A stretch of 32,226 nucleotides of DNA, taken from positions 1 to 32,226 of the forward strand of contig NZ_BMDW01000030.1 in NCBI RefSeq assembly GCF_014636175.1, given 5' to 3'. A model generated the notes under the pieces. It was not told the origin of the DNA. It did no database searches and saw only the letters and a list, made by a program, of their open reading frames with translations. Source of the DNA: Sphingomonas psychrolutea. Lineage in GTDB: Bacteria > Pseudomonadota > Alphaproteobacteria > Sphingomonadales > Sphingomonadaceae. The position numbers and the translations under genes were made by a program. How positions within the stretch are numbered: the stretch's first letter is position 1; each line of letters starts with the position of its first letter. This document shows, in pieces, positions 15,671 to 24,568 of this stretch.

Positions 15671-16498
15671 ATGAAGATTGGCGTAGTGGCCCCCGCACGC
15701 GGCATCGACGAAGCGCTCGCTGCGCGTGCGCTGGGGCTGACCGCCGTGGCGATGCCGGCGGTCGATCTCGTTTTCCACCCGCAATGCTTTCTGTCCGACG
15801 GGCATTTCGCTGGGCCCGATGCGACGCGTGCCGCCGCGTTCGTCGAGATGGCGAACGATCCGGCGATCGACGCGATCTGGTTTGCGCGCGGCGGCTACGG
15901 CTCGAACCGCATTCTCCACGGCGCGATCCCGCTGCTCGGCGAGGCGGCGCGTCGGAAAACCTATCTCGGTTATTCCGACATGGGGTTCCTGCTCGGTGCG
16001 CTTTACGCGGCCAAGATTGGGCGCCCGGTCCACGGCCCGATGGTGGCAGACGTCACGCGCAGCGACGGCGGCACCGCCTTTGCCCGCAGCTTGCGTTGGC
16101 TGGTGCATAAGGACCGGTCGGTGCTCGACCCCGGCCTCGACGCCGCGTTCAAGGGCCGCCCCGCCGCCGCCTTCAACCTCGCGATCCTCACCGCACTCAC
16201 CGGCACGCCGTGGCTGCCCGATCTGACCGATCATGTGCTGCTGATCGAGGATGTGTCAGAACCGCTCTACCGGATCGATCGGATGTTGTTCACAATGGCG
16301 CACGCGACGCAACTGAAGGGGCTGGCGGGCGTCCGGCTGGGGCAGGTGCGCGATATCCAGCCCAACGATCCGCCTTGGGGCGAGACGCTCGAGACGATGA
16401 TCGTGCGCTGGTGCGGCGAAATGGGCGTGCCGTATCTTGGGCGCGCGGCGGTCGAGCACGGCAAGGATAATATGGTCGTGCCGTTCGGGATCGCGTGA
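15671..16498 (+). CDS. ldcA: LD-carboxypeptidase, peptidase family S66 (LdcA-like)
   Basis: The 275-residue enzyme should remove terminal D-Ala from murein tetrapeptides in the cytoplasm, giving the tripeptide used by Mpl. IGVVAPARG at the start, IWFARGGYGSNRIL near 69-82, and GYSD at 100-103 with nucleophile Ser102 are S66 features; the Glu in LLIEDVSEPLYRIDR and His in EHGKDN near the C-terminus complete the expected Ser-Glu-His triad. It is divergent from the Mur ligase gene with only about 45 bases between starts, so the promoters must overlap and the pair may be co-regulated. Confidence 0.92.
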   Translation: MKIGVVAPARGIDEALAARALGLTAVAMPAVDLVFHPQCFLSDGHFAGPDATRAAAFVEMANDPAIDAIWFARGGYGSNRILHGAIPLLGEAARRKTYLGYSDMGFLLGALYAAKIGRPVHGPMVADVTRSDGGTAFARSLRWLVHKDRSVLDPGLDAAFKGRPAAAFNLAILTALTGTPWLPDLTDHVLLIEDVSEPLYRIDRMLFTMAHATQLKGLAGVRLGQVRDIQPNDPPWGETLETMIVRWCGEMGVPYLGRAAVEHGKDNMVVPFGIA

Positions 16499-16510
16499 GG
16501 TTTTGTCCTG

Positions 16511-16614
16511 CTTCCCCGGCGAAGGCCTTGGCCCAGCCGTGCTGGTCCAGGTAACGGGCCGGAACGCGCCAAGCTGACCGTTTCGCAACTGGGCCCCGGC
16601 CTTCGCCGGGGAAG
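16511..16614. repeat. Paired REP-like palindromes
   Basis: Units at 16511-16536 and 16589-16614 are inverted copies with 24 of 26 matching bases. The core is ccccggcgaaggcc and the outer word is cccag, as in the element at 10581-10699. It lies between two convergent genes. Confidence 0.8.
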
Positions 16615-16624
16615 CATGGGCGGT

Positions 16625-17041
16625 TTACGCAGCCACCGAAAGCAGTGGTCGGTCTTCGTCGTCATTTGCCGGAGGCAGCGCACTACGCGAACGCCGACTC
16701 CGTCGTGCGCGCGCGGCGCGGCGCGGCAGAACGCGCGCGACGATCATCCGCAACCCCGCACCACCCCGGCTCGCACCGGCGACCACCAGCGTCGTCACGA
16801 CAATATCGATATAGGCCGACACGTCCCACAGCACGACCAAGGCCATGTCGAACGGCCCCGCGATAGCCAGCAATTCGGTCCCCGCGATCAGGACGATGCT
16901 CATCAGGATCAGGAAAATCAGGTGCGTCCGCGTAATCTTGCGCAGTGCCGCAACCAGCGTCCGGTCGAGCCAGCGCGCGCAGGCGGTCTCGGGTGTCATC
17001 TTCAACACGATCGTCGCGAAAAGCATTAGCCCGGTCAGCAT
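16625..17041 (-). CDS. Small membrane protein (hypothetical, 138 aa)
   Basis: The product has hydrophobic segments at about 1-14, 40-62 and 66-90, the second preceded by a basic RKITRTH, and ends in an Arg-rich tail (about 105-122) followed by an acidic stretch. This resembles small integral membrane proteins of unknown function. ATG 17041 is preceded by aaaggggacgag on its strand, a usable ribosome-binding site; the longer frame reaching 17470 is rejected because it runs through the start of thrS. Nothing suggests an enzyme. Confidence 0.6.
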   Translation of the reverse strand: MLTGLMLFATIVLKMTPETACARWLDRTLVAALRKITRTHLIFLILMSIVLIAGTELLAIAGPFDMALVVLWDVSAYIDIVVTTLVVAGASRGGAGLRMIVARVLPRRAARARRSRRSRSALPPANDDEDRPLLSVAA

Positions 17042-17180
17042 CGTCTCGTCCCCTTTGCACCCAAATGGGGAGCGGCCGGGTAGCGCGCCAGTGGCGGGGT
17101 GACGCGGGCGCTGCGCTTGCCTATATCGGCGCACCCGGCTTAAGCGCCGGGGCTCAACCGATAGAAAGACCAAGCGCCCC

Positions 17181-19187
17181 ATGTCCGCCCTGTTCCGCAT
17201 CACGCTGCCCGACGGTTCCGTCCGCGAGGTAGCCCCGGGGACTACCCCGGCCGATGTGGCCGCCGCGATCGGGCCGGGCCTGGCCAAGGCGGCGATCGCC
17301 GCGCGGATCGACGGCGAATTGCGCGACATCATGCGCCCGTTCGAAGGCGACACCAAGCTCGCTTTGGTCACGGCGCGCGACGAAGCCGACGCGCTCGAAC
17401 TCGCGCGCCATGATTTTGCGCATGTTCTGGCCGAGGCGGTGCAGAACCTGTTTCCGGGCACGCAGATCACCTTTGGTCCGTCGACCGATGACGGCTTCTA
17501 TTACGACTTTGCCCCGAAAGACCGGCCCTTTACCGACGAGGACCTTCCCGCGATCGAAGCCGAGATGCGCCGCGTTATCGCCAAGGACGAGCCGCTGATC
17601 CGCGAAGTGTGGAGCCGCGCCGATCTGATCGCGCGCTGGCAGGCCGAGGGTGAGACCTTCAAGGCCGAATGGGCCGCCGAACTTCCCGAGGGCGAGGAAC
17701 TGACGGTCTACAAGGCCGGCAAGGGTCCCGATGCATGGCTCGACATGTGCCGCGGGCCGCATCTCGCCTCCACCGGCAAGCTCGATCCCAATGCCTTCAA
17801 GCTGACGCGCGTCTCGGGCGCCTATTGGCGCGGTGATCAGAAGAATGCGATGCTGAGCCGCATTTACGGCACCGGCTGGCTGAGCAAGAAGCAGCTCGAC
17901 GCGCATCTCACGATGCTCGAGGAAGCGGGCAAGCGCGACCACCGCAAGATCGGGCAAGAAATGGATCTGTTCCATTTGCAGTCCGAAGCGCAGGGTTCGG
18001 TCTTCTGGCACCCCAAGGGCTTCATTCTGTGGCGGCAACTCGAGGCGTATATGCGCCGCCGGCTCGATGCGGCGGGCTATGCCGAGGTCAAGACGCCGCA
18101 ATTGATGGACGCCCGCCAGTGGGAACAGTCGGGGCATTGGGGCAAGTATCGCGAGAACATGTTCGTCGTTCCCGACGAAATCCCCAGCACCGATGACGAC
18201 AAGGCGATCTTCAGCGGCACCGCCGATCTGATGGCTTTGAAGCCGATGAACTGCCCGGCGCACGTGCTTATTTTCCGTCAGGGGATCAAATCGTATCGCG
18301 ATTTGCCGATCCGCATGGCCGAATTTGGCTGCTGCCACCGCAACGAGCCGCATGGCGCGCTCCACGGCATCATGCGCGTCCGCCAGTTCACGCAGGACGA
18401 TGCGCACATTTTCGTGCGCGAGGATCAATTGATCGCCGAGGTCCAGCAATTCTGCGAGCTGCTCGACAGTGTGTACCGCGACCTCGGGTTCGAGGACTAT
18501 GCGGTCAAGCTCGCGCTTCGTCCGGACGCGCGCTTCGGGACCGACGCGATGTGGGACCAGGCCGAGCACGAATTGCGCGAGGCGGTGCTCACCTCCGGGC
18601 TCAGCGACTCGATCAAGGCCAAGTTCGAGGAATTGCCGGGCGAGGGCGCCTTCTACGCGCCGAAGCTGGAATTCCATTTGACCGACGCGATCGGGCGGAC
18701 GTGGCAAGTCGGCACGATCCAGTCCGATCGGGTGCTGCCCGAGCGGCTCGATGCGAGCTATGTCGGCGCCGATGGTGAGCGGCATCGCCCGGTGATGCTC
18801 CACCGCGCGATCCTCGGCACGTTCGAACGCTTTCTCGGGATTCTGATCGAACATCACGCCGGGCGGTTCCCGCTCTGGTTGGCACCGGTCCAGGCGGTGG
18901 TCGCGACGATCGTCTCGGACGCCGATGGCTATGCCGCCGAGGTCAAGGCCAAGCTGGCGGCAGCGGGCATCCGCGTCGAGACCGACCTGCGCAATGAGAA
19001 GATCAACTATAAGGTGCGCGAACATAGCCTCGCCAAGGTCCCGAACCTGCTGGTTGTTGGCAAGCGCGAAGCCGAGGAAGGCAAGGTCGCGCTGCGCCAA
19101 TTGGGCAGCGATCGGCAGCAATTCCTGCCGCTCGACGAGGCGATCGCGATGCTGGTCCGGGATGCGACCCCGCCGGATTTGATCTAA
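17181..19187 (+). CDS. thrS: Threonine--tRNA ligase
   Basis: The 668-residue enzyme charges tRNA-Thr. The N-terminal TGS domain spans about 1-65, the editing domain follows with [11 protein letters not shown] and the DMCRGPHL motif, and the class II core has zinc-ligand Cys in KPMNCPAH, motif 2 around [24 protein letters not shown] read in parts, and motif 3 in [18 protein letters not shown]; the anticodon-binding domain fills the last 100 residues. It is slightly longer than the E. coli enzyme. infC follows in the same direction 85 bases later, the classical thrS-infC order. Confidence 0.97.
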   Translation: MSALFRITLPDGSVREVAPGTTPADVAAAIGPGLAKAAIAARIDGELRDIMRPFEGDTKLALVTARDEADALELARHDFAHVLAEAVQNLFPGTQITFGPSTDDGFYYDFAPKDRPFTDEDLPAIEAEMRRVIAKDEPLIREVWSRADLIARWQAEGETFKAEWAAELPEGEELTVYKAGKGPDAWLDMCRGPHLASTGKLDPNAFKLTRVSGAYWRGDQKNAMLSRIYGTGWLSKKQLDAHLTMLEEAGKRDHRKIGQEMDLFHLQSEAQGSVFWHPKGFILWRQLEAYMRRRLDAAGYAEVKTPQLMDARQWEQSGHWGKYRENMFVVPDEIPSTDDDKAIFSGTADLMALKPMNCPAHVLIFRQGIKSYRDLPIRMAEFGCCHRNEPHGALHGIMRVRQFTQDDAHIFVREDQLIAEVQQFCELLDSVYRDLGFEDYAVKLALRPDARFGTDAMWDQAEHELREAVLTSGLSDSIKAKFEELPGEGAFYAPKLEFHLTDAIGRTWQVGTIQSDRVLPERLDASYVGADGERHRPVMLHRAILGTFERFLGILIEHHAGRFPLWLAPVQAVVATIVSDADGYAAEVKAKLAAAGIRVETDLRNEKINYKVREHSLAKVPNLLVVGKREAEEGKVALRQLGSDRQQFLPLDEAIAMLVRDATPPDLI

Positions 19188-19259
19188 TCTTGGGGCGCGA
19201 CCGCGCGGCCATCTTTCGCCGCGCATCAAAAACGCCTATATACGACCATTAACAACGAC

Positions 19260-19275
19260 AGGAGCCTCCCCTATC
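19260..19275 (+). promoter_or_regulatory. infC ribosome-binding site and rare ATC start
   Basis: The Shine-Dalgarno bases aggag at 19260-19264 lie eight bases ahead of the in-frame ATC at 19273. This spacing decides the start and implies IF-3 autoregulation by discrimination against non-canonical start codons. Confidence 0.7.
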
Positions 19276-19809
19276 CGTCCTCCCATGACCCGCCAGGCGC
19301 CGCCGATGAATGGCCCTCGCTTCAACGAATTCATTGTGTCGCCCAAGGTCCGCGTGATCGATGGGGACGGCGAAAATCTTGGCGTGATGTACACGCGCGA
19401 GGCGATGGAGCAGGCGCGTGAGGTCGGTCTCGACCTGGTCGAAGTGTCGCCCAACGCCGATCCGCCCGTCGCCAAGTTCCTCGATGTCGGCAAGTTCAAG
19501 TACGAAGCCCAGAAAAAGGCCAACCTCGCCCGCAAGAGCCAGAAGACGCAGGAGATCAAGGAGATCAAAATGCGTCCCAACATCGATGACCATGATTACG
19601 ACACCAAGATGAAGAAGGTGCTCGAGTTCATCGACGAAGGCGACAAGGTCAAGATCACGCTGCGTTTCCGCGGGCGCGAGCTGAGCCACGGCCAGCTCGG
19701 CATGGTCCTGCTCCAGCGCGTTCAGGCCGATGTCGCCGAAACCGCCAAGGTCGAGGCCTATCCGCGCATGGAAGGCCGTCAGATGCTGATGGTGCTCGCG
19801 CCGAAATAA
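19273..19809 (+). CDS. infC: Translation initiation factor IF-3, ATC start codon
   Basis: The 178-residue product holds the IF-3 N-terminal domain ([27 protein letters not shown]), a Lys-rich linker ([18 protein letters not shown]) and the C-terminal domain with [14 protein letters not shown] and a final [10 protein letters not shown]-3 guards start-codon choice on the 30S subunit. I place the start at ATC 19273: the site aggag (19260-19264) is eight bases before it, but 20 bases before ATG 19285, too far for normal initiation. A non-ATG start is known for infC in E. coli (ATT) and lets IF-3 repress its own synthesis. ATG 19285 remains the conventional alternative. Confidence 0.93.
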   Translation: MRPPMTRQAPPMNGPRFNEFIVSPKVRVIDGDGENLGVMYTREAMEQAREVGLDLVEVSPNADPPVAKFLDVGKFKYEAQKKANLARKSQKTQEIKEIKMRPNIDDHDYDTKMKKVLEFIDEGDKVKITLRFRGRELSHGQLGMVLLQRVQADVAETAKVEAYPRMEGRQMLMVLAPK

Positions 19810-20049
19810 TTTCGCAAACGCCGTGGCCGACGGTCACGGCGGACTGCGGCGCTTCGTGCCAAATTCCTAACGTTACGTAGCGTCGTTTCGGCCATGCCCG
19901 ATCTTCGGATATGGTCGTTCGGTGTGGCTTGTTTGCACCACAACGAAACCGTTACGCCTTCAAAAAAATGATTTTTACTGGACGCGCTTGCCTGTCGGGC
20001 TATGCCGCGCCGCAATACTCAAACACTGAAAAATCTGGAGAGTTCTAAA

Positions 20050-22866
20050 ATGCGTAAGTCCGCGTACCTGTTGTCTGTTGCCGCTATCGCAGTCTCGGCC
20101 CCCACATTTGCGCAGACCGCGCCGGCCACGACTCAGGCGGATGCGCAGCAGGGCACGCCGGCCACAGCGCCTGCCGAAACCGCGCAAGACGATAATGGTG
20201 GCGACATCGTCGTGACGGCAACGCGCCGCGCCGATCGCCTGTCGAACGTGCCGATCGCGGTGTCGGCGATCGGCCAGGCGTCGCTGCAGAATTCGGGCGG
20301 TTCGGACATCCGCTCGCTCAACCAGCTCGCACCGTCGCTGCTGATCTCGTCGACCGGCAGCGAATCGAACGCTTCGGCGCGCATCCGCGGCGTCGGCACG
20401 GTCGGCGACAATCCCGGCCTCGAAAGCTCGGTCGCGGTGTTCATCGACGGCGTTTATCGCAGCCGCACTGGCGTGGGCCTCAACGAACTCGGCGAGATCG
20501 ACCGGGTCGAAGTCCTGCGCGGGCCGCAGGGTACGCTGTTCGGCCGCAACGCCTCGGCTGGCCTCATCAACATCATCACGCGCGGGCCGGAATTCACCTT
20601 TGGCGGCAATGCCGAGGGCACTTACGGCAATTACGACCAGAAGCGCCTCGCCTTCGGCCTGACCGGCCCGATCACCGATCAGCTCGCCTTCCGCGTCGAC
20701 GGAATCTACGTGAACCGCGACGGTTTCTACAAGAACGTCACGCAGGGCGGTGGCAGCGAAGCCCGCATCAATGACCGCGACCGCTATTTCGTCCGCGGAC
20801 AATTGCTGTTCAAGCCGACGGCGGATCTCAGCTTTCGCCTGATCGGTGATTATTCGCATCGCAAGGAAAGCTGCTGCGGCGCGACCTATTACAACCAGGC
20901 GCAAACCTTCGATCCGACCGCCAACGCCGCCCAGGCCAATGGCAGCAGCGTCAACAGCGACGGCGCGGTGTCGGTCAGCGATGCCAACCCGATCGTCGAT
21001 ATCCTGCGCCGCGCCGGCGCGGTGTATCCGCTGGCGGGCAACACGCCCAACCCGTTCAACCGCGAAGTCGCGCTGACCCCGGGCCAGACCTATCGCAACA
21101 CCACCGTCGATTATGGCGGCTCGCTTCAGGCTGACTGGAACCTCGGCGGCGCCACGCTCACCTCGATCACGGCGTACCGCGAATATAAGTCGGGCAATGC
21201 CGGCGATGTCGATTATACCAATGTCGATCTGGCGCACCGCGCGGCCGACGGCAATGCCTACCGTCAGTTCCACACCTTCACGCAGGAAGCGCGCCTGCAG
21301 GGTTCGGCGTTCGACAACCGGCTCGATTGGTTGGTCGGCGGTTTCTATTCGAACGAGAAATTGCGCGTCGTCGATAACGCCGTGTTCGGTTCGCAATATG
21401 GCGCATTCGCCGCCTGCCGCCTTGTCGCCAACATCAGCACGAATGCTGTGCTGCAAGACAACGCAGCACCCGGCTGCTTGTCGGCCGCTGGGCGCCAGAC
21501 CGTCACCAGCGCCTTCGGCGGTGCCGGTCAACTTTCGTCGGCGGTGCTCGCTGGTCTTGATCGCTTGTCGACCGTCAACAATGTCGGCGACAATGGCTCG
21601 GTCTATCGCCAGAAGAGCGAGAATTTCGCCTTCTTCACGCACAACATCTTCCGCGTGACCGATACGCTGTCGCTGACGCTGGGTGGCCGCTATACGCATG
21701 AGGCGAAGGATTTCGGCGCGAACTTCAACAACACTAACACCGTCTGCCCGGTGCAGCAGGCGAACCTTTCGCCCTTGCTCGCCAGTGCGGGCGTCCCCGC
21801 CGCGGCCAAGGCCTATATCGGCGGCATCCTGACGCTGAGCTGCACGGGCAATTCCTCCTCGCAGCTCAACGCACTCAACCTGCAGAATAATTTCGGTCAG
21901 GGTAAAGTCACCGGCACCGCCGTTCTGTCGTGGAAGCCGATCCCCAGCGTGTTGACCTACGCCTCCTATGCGAAGGGCTACAAAGCTGGTGGCTACAACC
22001 TCGATCGCTCACCGCTCGGTGGTGCTGCCGGGGTGTTTGGTCCGCGCAGCAATGCCGATGCGGCCGGCCTGAAGTTCGATGCGGAGACGGTCAACAGCTA
22101 CGAATTGGGCGCCAAGTTCAAGACGCGTGGTTTCACGCTCAACGTCGCGGCGTTCCGCTCGGAGTTTAAGAACTTCCAGCTCAACACCTTCAACGGCTCG
22201 GTCTTCGTCGTGCAGAATGTCCAGGGCTGCTCGACCAGCCTGAACGGTGGCGATACCGATAACCTGGCCGGCACCGGCCAGTGCAGCGGCAGCGCCAACA
22301 AGCCCGGCGTGATCTCGCAGGGTGTCGAGCTCGAAGCGACGATGTCGCCAATCCGTCAGCTGCAGGTGACCGCAGGCTACACCTATGCCGACACCAAATT
22401 CGCGCGCAATCTGGTCGGCAATTCGGCCGGTGCCCCGCTCGATCCGGCACTGTTCCTGTTGCCGGGCAAGCAAATGTCGAACGCGCCGAAGCATGTCGTC
22501 ACCACCTCGGTGGCATGGACGCCCGAATTGGGCGTGCGCGGCCTGTCAGGGCTGGTCTATGTCGATAGCCGCCTGAGCTCGGACTATAACACCGGGTCCG
22601 ATCTGGCACCGGAAAAGAAGCAGGACGGCTTTGCCTTGGTCAATGCCCGCGTCGGTATCCGTGGGCCCAACCAGCTCTGGGCGCTCGAATTCTGGTCGCA
22701 GAACGTGTTCAACAAGCAGTATATCCAAGTCGCCTTCAACAGCCCGTTCCAGGGTGCCGGTTCGTCAGCCAATGTCGCCGCCTTCGGTGGTACCGGCAAC
22801 GCGCTTTACTCGGCCTATCTGGCCGAGCCGCGCACCTACGGCCTGACGCTGCGCTCGCGCTTCTGA
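20050..22866 (+). CDS. TonB-dependent outer-membrane receptor
   Basis: The 938-residue protein has a signal peptide cleaved near SAPTFA-QTAPA, a TonB box-like GDIVVTATRRADR near residue 51, a plug domain with VFIDGVYRSRTG and VEVLRGPQGTLFGRNASAGLINIITR (read in parts), and a long beta-barrel ending in an aromatic C-terminal strand (YGLTLRSRF). It takes up a scarce ligand, such as a siderophore, cobalamin or plant-derived compound; the loops do not identify which. Several Cys pairs lie in extracellular loops, for example ESCCGATYY. ATG 20050 gives a clean signal peptide with ctggagag before it. About 240 bases precede it, presumably the promoter region. Confidence 0.93.
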   Translation: MRKSAYLLSVAAIAVSAPTFAQTAPATTQADAQQGTPATAPAETAQDDNGGDIVVTATRRADRLSNVPIAVSAIGQASLQNSGGSDIRSLNQLAPSLLISSTGSESNASARIRGVGTVGDNPGLESSVAVFIDGVYRSRTGVGLNELGEIDRVEVLRGPQGTLFGRNASAGLINIITRGPEFTFGGNAEGTYGNYDQKRLAFGLTGPITDQLAFRVDGIYVNRDGFYKNVTQGGGSEARINDRDRYFVRGQLLFKPTADLSFRLIGDYSHRKESCCGATYYNQAQTFDPTANAAQANGSSVNSDGAVSVSDANPIVDILRRAGAVYPLAGNTPNPFNREVALTPGQTYRNTTVDYGGSLQADWNLGGATLTSITAYREYKSGNAGDVDYTNVDLAHRAADGNAYRQFHTFTQEARLQGSAFDNRLDWLVGGFYSNEKLRVVDNAVFGSQYGAFAACRLVANISTNAVLQDNAAPGCLSAAGRQTVTSAFGGAGQLSSAVLAGLDRLSTVNNVGDNGSVYRQKSENFAFFTHNIFRVTDTLSLTLGGRYTHEAKDFGANFNNTNTVCPVQQANLSPLLASAGVPAAAKAYIGGILTLSCTGNSSSQLNALNLQNNFGQGKVTGTAVLSWKPIPSVLTYASYAKGYKAGGYNLDRSPLGGAAGVFGPRSNADAAGLKFDAETVNSYELGAKFKTRGFTLNVAAFRSEFKNFQLNTFNGSVFVVQNVQGCSTSLNGGDTDNLAGTGQCSGSANKPGVISQGVELEATMSPIRQLQVTAGYTYADTKFARNLVGNSAGAPLDPALFLLPGKQMSNAPKHVVTTSVAWTPELGVRGLSGLVYVDSRLSSDYNTGSDLAPEKKQDGFALVNARVGIRGPNQLWALEFWSQNVFNKQYIQVAFNSPFQGAGSSANVAAFGGTGNALYSAYLAEPRTYGLTLRSRF

Positions 22867-22881
22867 GGGCATTTTCGTCGA

Positions 22882-22907
22882 CCGCTCCGGGAATCATCCC
22901 GGGGCGG
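22882..22907 (+). terminator. Hairpin after the first TonB receptor gene
   Basis: ccgctccggga at 22882-22892 pairs with tcccggggcgg at 22897-22907 around a four-base loop, with one mismatch. There is no T run, so it is a weak or Rho-assisted terminator at best. Confidence 0.45.
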
Positions 22908-23060
22908 CTGGGGTCAGACGCGCATGCGCCTGGCCTGTCGCGCGTTGCGCGATAGCATTCGGGCATCGAATCGATGCGACATTCTTATTCCCGTTTACGC
23001 GTGCGATCATGGACAAGGCGAGCGTCCCGGCGACACCGTCGCCGCAACGGAGATCGCGCC

Positions 23061-23552
23061 ATGTTCGCTCGTCCTGTCCTTCTCGCCATTGCCTTGGCGC
23101 TCACCGGCATCGCCGCCGAGGCAGCGCAACCTGCCCCCACAGCCAACGTCCCCGCCGCCACGGCAGAAGGCGTGGTGCGGGTCCGCAGCAATCACCGATT
23201 TGACGAAACGGTCGATCGCCTGAAGGCGGCGATCGCGGCCAAGGGTGTGCGCTTCTTCGATGCGGTCGACCAGCAAGCGCTCGGCAAGGAAGCCAATCTG
23301 ACGATCGGCAAGTCGGTCATCGTGCGCTTTGGCAATCCGCCGCTCGGCGTACAATTCCTACAGGCCAACCGCTATGCGGGCCTGGACTGGCCGGTGCGGA
23401 TGTTGGTCGTCGAAGAGGCCGATGGCAGCGTCTGGCTCGCCTGGACCGATTTCGCCTTCATGGCAACGCGCTACGGCATCACCACGCAAGCTGCACAGTT
23501 CAAGATGGCGGCCGAAGTCGCCGGCGCCATCGCCGTCGATGCTGCTAAATAA
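23061..23552 (+). CDS. Exported DUF302 protein
   Basis: The 163-residue product has a signal peptide (about 1-24, MFARPVLLAIALALTGIAAEA) and a DUF302 domain: HRFDETVDRLKAAIAAKGVRFFDAVDQ at about 47-73, FGNPPLGVQFL, then LDWPVRMLVVEEADGSVWLAWTDFAFMATRYGI in parts. These domains dimerise and have been found beside sulfur- and redox-related genes. ATG 23061 is preceded by acggag. Only three bases separate its stop from the next start, so the two proteins are translated together; the partner is a YeeE/YedE transporter, suggesting a periplasmic accessory role in sulfur handling. Confidence 0.85.
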   Translation: MFARPVLLAIALALTGIAAEAAQPAPTANVPAATAEGVVRVRSNHRFDETVDRLKAAIAAKGVRFFDAVDQQALGKEANLTIGKSVIVRFGNPPLGVQFLQANRYAGLDWPVRMLVVEEADGSVWLAWTDFAFMATRYGITTQAAQFKMAAEVAGAIAVDAAK

Positions 23553-23555
23553 GCG

Positions 23556-24509
23556 ATGCCGATGTCGGTCGCGCTGCTGAGTCTTGCCTTTGTGATCGCT
23601 GCGCTGTGCGCGGCGATCATGGGCTACGCCATTCAGCGCGGCGCGACGTGCATGGTCGCTGCGGTCGATGAGATCATTAGCCGACGGCGCGCCCACCGGC
23701 TGATAGCGCTTGCGGAAGCTGCCATTTGGGTCGCGGGCGGGCTGATCCTCGCCAGCTTGCTTGGCTATCTGAAAATGGCCCCGGTCGGGCATCCGCTTGG
23801 CATCGCCACCGTTTGCGGCGGTATCCTGCTCGGGATCGGCGCGCTCATCAATCGCGCGTGCGTGTTCGGGGCGATCGCACGGCTCGGGTCGGGCGAATGG
23901 GCTTACGCGCTGACGCCTATTGGCTTTTTCCTCGGCTGCCTCGTGGCCGGGAGGCTCATGGCGCCGGCTGCGGCCATCCCGTCCGCCGCGCTGCTGTTCG
24001 GGGTCGCGCCGGCGTTGGTCGTGCCATTTCTCGTGTTCGCGGCCTGGCGTGGGATCGAGGCTTTTGGCGCGATGCGAAGCGGGCGGTTCGCCGCGCACAT
24101 CTGGTCACCGCACCGCGCGACCATGGTGATCGGCCTGGCGTTCGTCGTGATGCTGCTGACGGTGGGCAGCTGGGCCTATACCGACGCGCTGGCATCGCTT
24201 GCGCACGGGATGACGGACAGTGGTCCCGCCAAAATGCTGCTCTTTGCAGCCTTGCTGGTCGGGGCGCTGATCGGGGGCTGGACTGCTGGCCGGTTGCGCT
24301 GTGTGGTGCCGACCGTGGCGGACATGATCCGCAGCCTGGTCGGTGGCTCGCTGATGGGCGTGGGAAGTCTGCTGATCCCCGGCAGCAATGACGGGCTGAT
24401 TCTGATCGGCTTGCCCTTGTTGCAGCCCTACGCTTGGGTCGCGCTGGCAAGCATGACCGTTGCGATCGCGGTTGGCATGGGGATCGAGCGTCGGCTGATC
24501 GCGCGCTAG
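23556..24509 (+). CDS. YeeE/YedE-family transporter (thiosulfate/sulfur)
   Basis: The 317-residue integral membrane protein has about nine hydrophobic helices. Three cysteines sit in family motifs: Cys32 in QRGATCMVA, Cys102 in INRACVFG, and Cys249 in RLRCVVPTVAD. In the TsuA thiosulfate transporter of this family such cysteines form a relay through the pore; all three appear kept here. The motif LVGGSLMGVGSLLIPGSNDG follows the third Cys. Uptake of thiosulfate or a related sulfur species is therefore a fair inference. It is coupled to the DUF302 gene upstream and followed by a LysR regulator in the same direction. Met3 (23562) is a possible alternative start. Confidence 0.85.
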   Translation: MPMSVALLSLAFVIAALCAAIMGYAIQRGATCMVAAVDEIISRRRAHRLIALAEAAIWVAGGLILASLLGYLKMAPVGHPLGIATVCGGILLGIGALINRACVFGAIARLGSGEWAYALTPIGFFLGCLVAGRLMAPAAAIPSAALLFGVAPALVVPFLVFAAWRGIEAFGAMRSGRFAAHIWSPHRATMVIGLAFVVMLLTVGSWAYTDALASLAHGMTDSGPAKMLLFAALLVGALIGGWTAGRLRCVVPTVADMIRSLVGGSLMGVGSLLIPGSNDGLILIGLPLLQPYAWVALASMTVAIAVGMGIERRLIAR

Positions 24510-24568
24510 CCAGTTGCGGCCCCTGCTGATAGATCAGCGCGGCCTTCCCGGGGAGGGGGTCGCGCCAC

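Noticed and set aside
17154..19229. 691-codon open frame antisense to thrS
   Set aside because: It is a shadow of thrS created by GC-rich third positions; the sense frame is a complete ThrRS with all motifs.
19820..19840. Possible terminator gccgtg/cacggc after infC
   Set aside because: The stem is only six pairs and no T run follows.
19975..21699. 574-codon open frame antisense to the first TonB receptor
   Set aside because: The composition is rich in Arg, Ala and Asp without any motif; the sense strand is a clear receptor.
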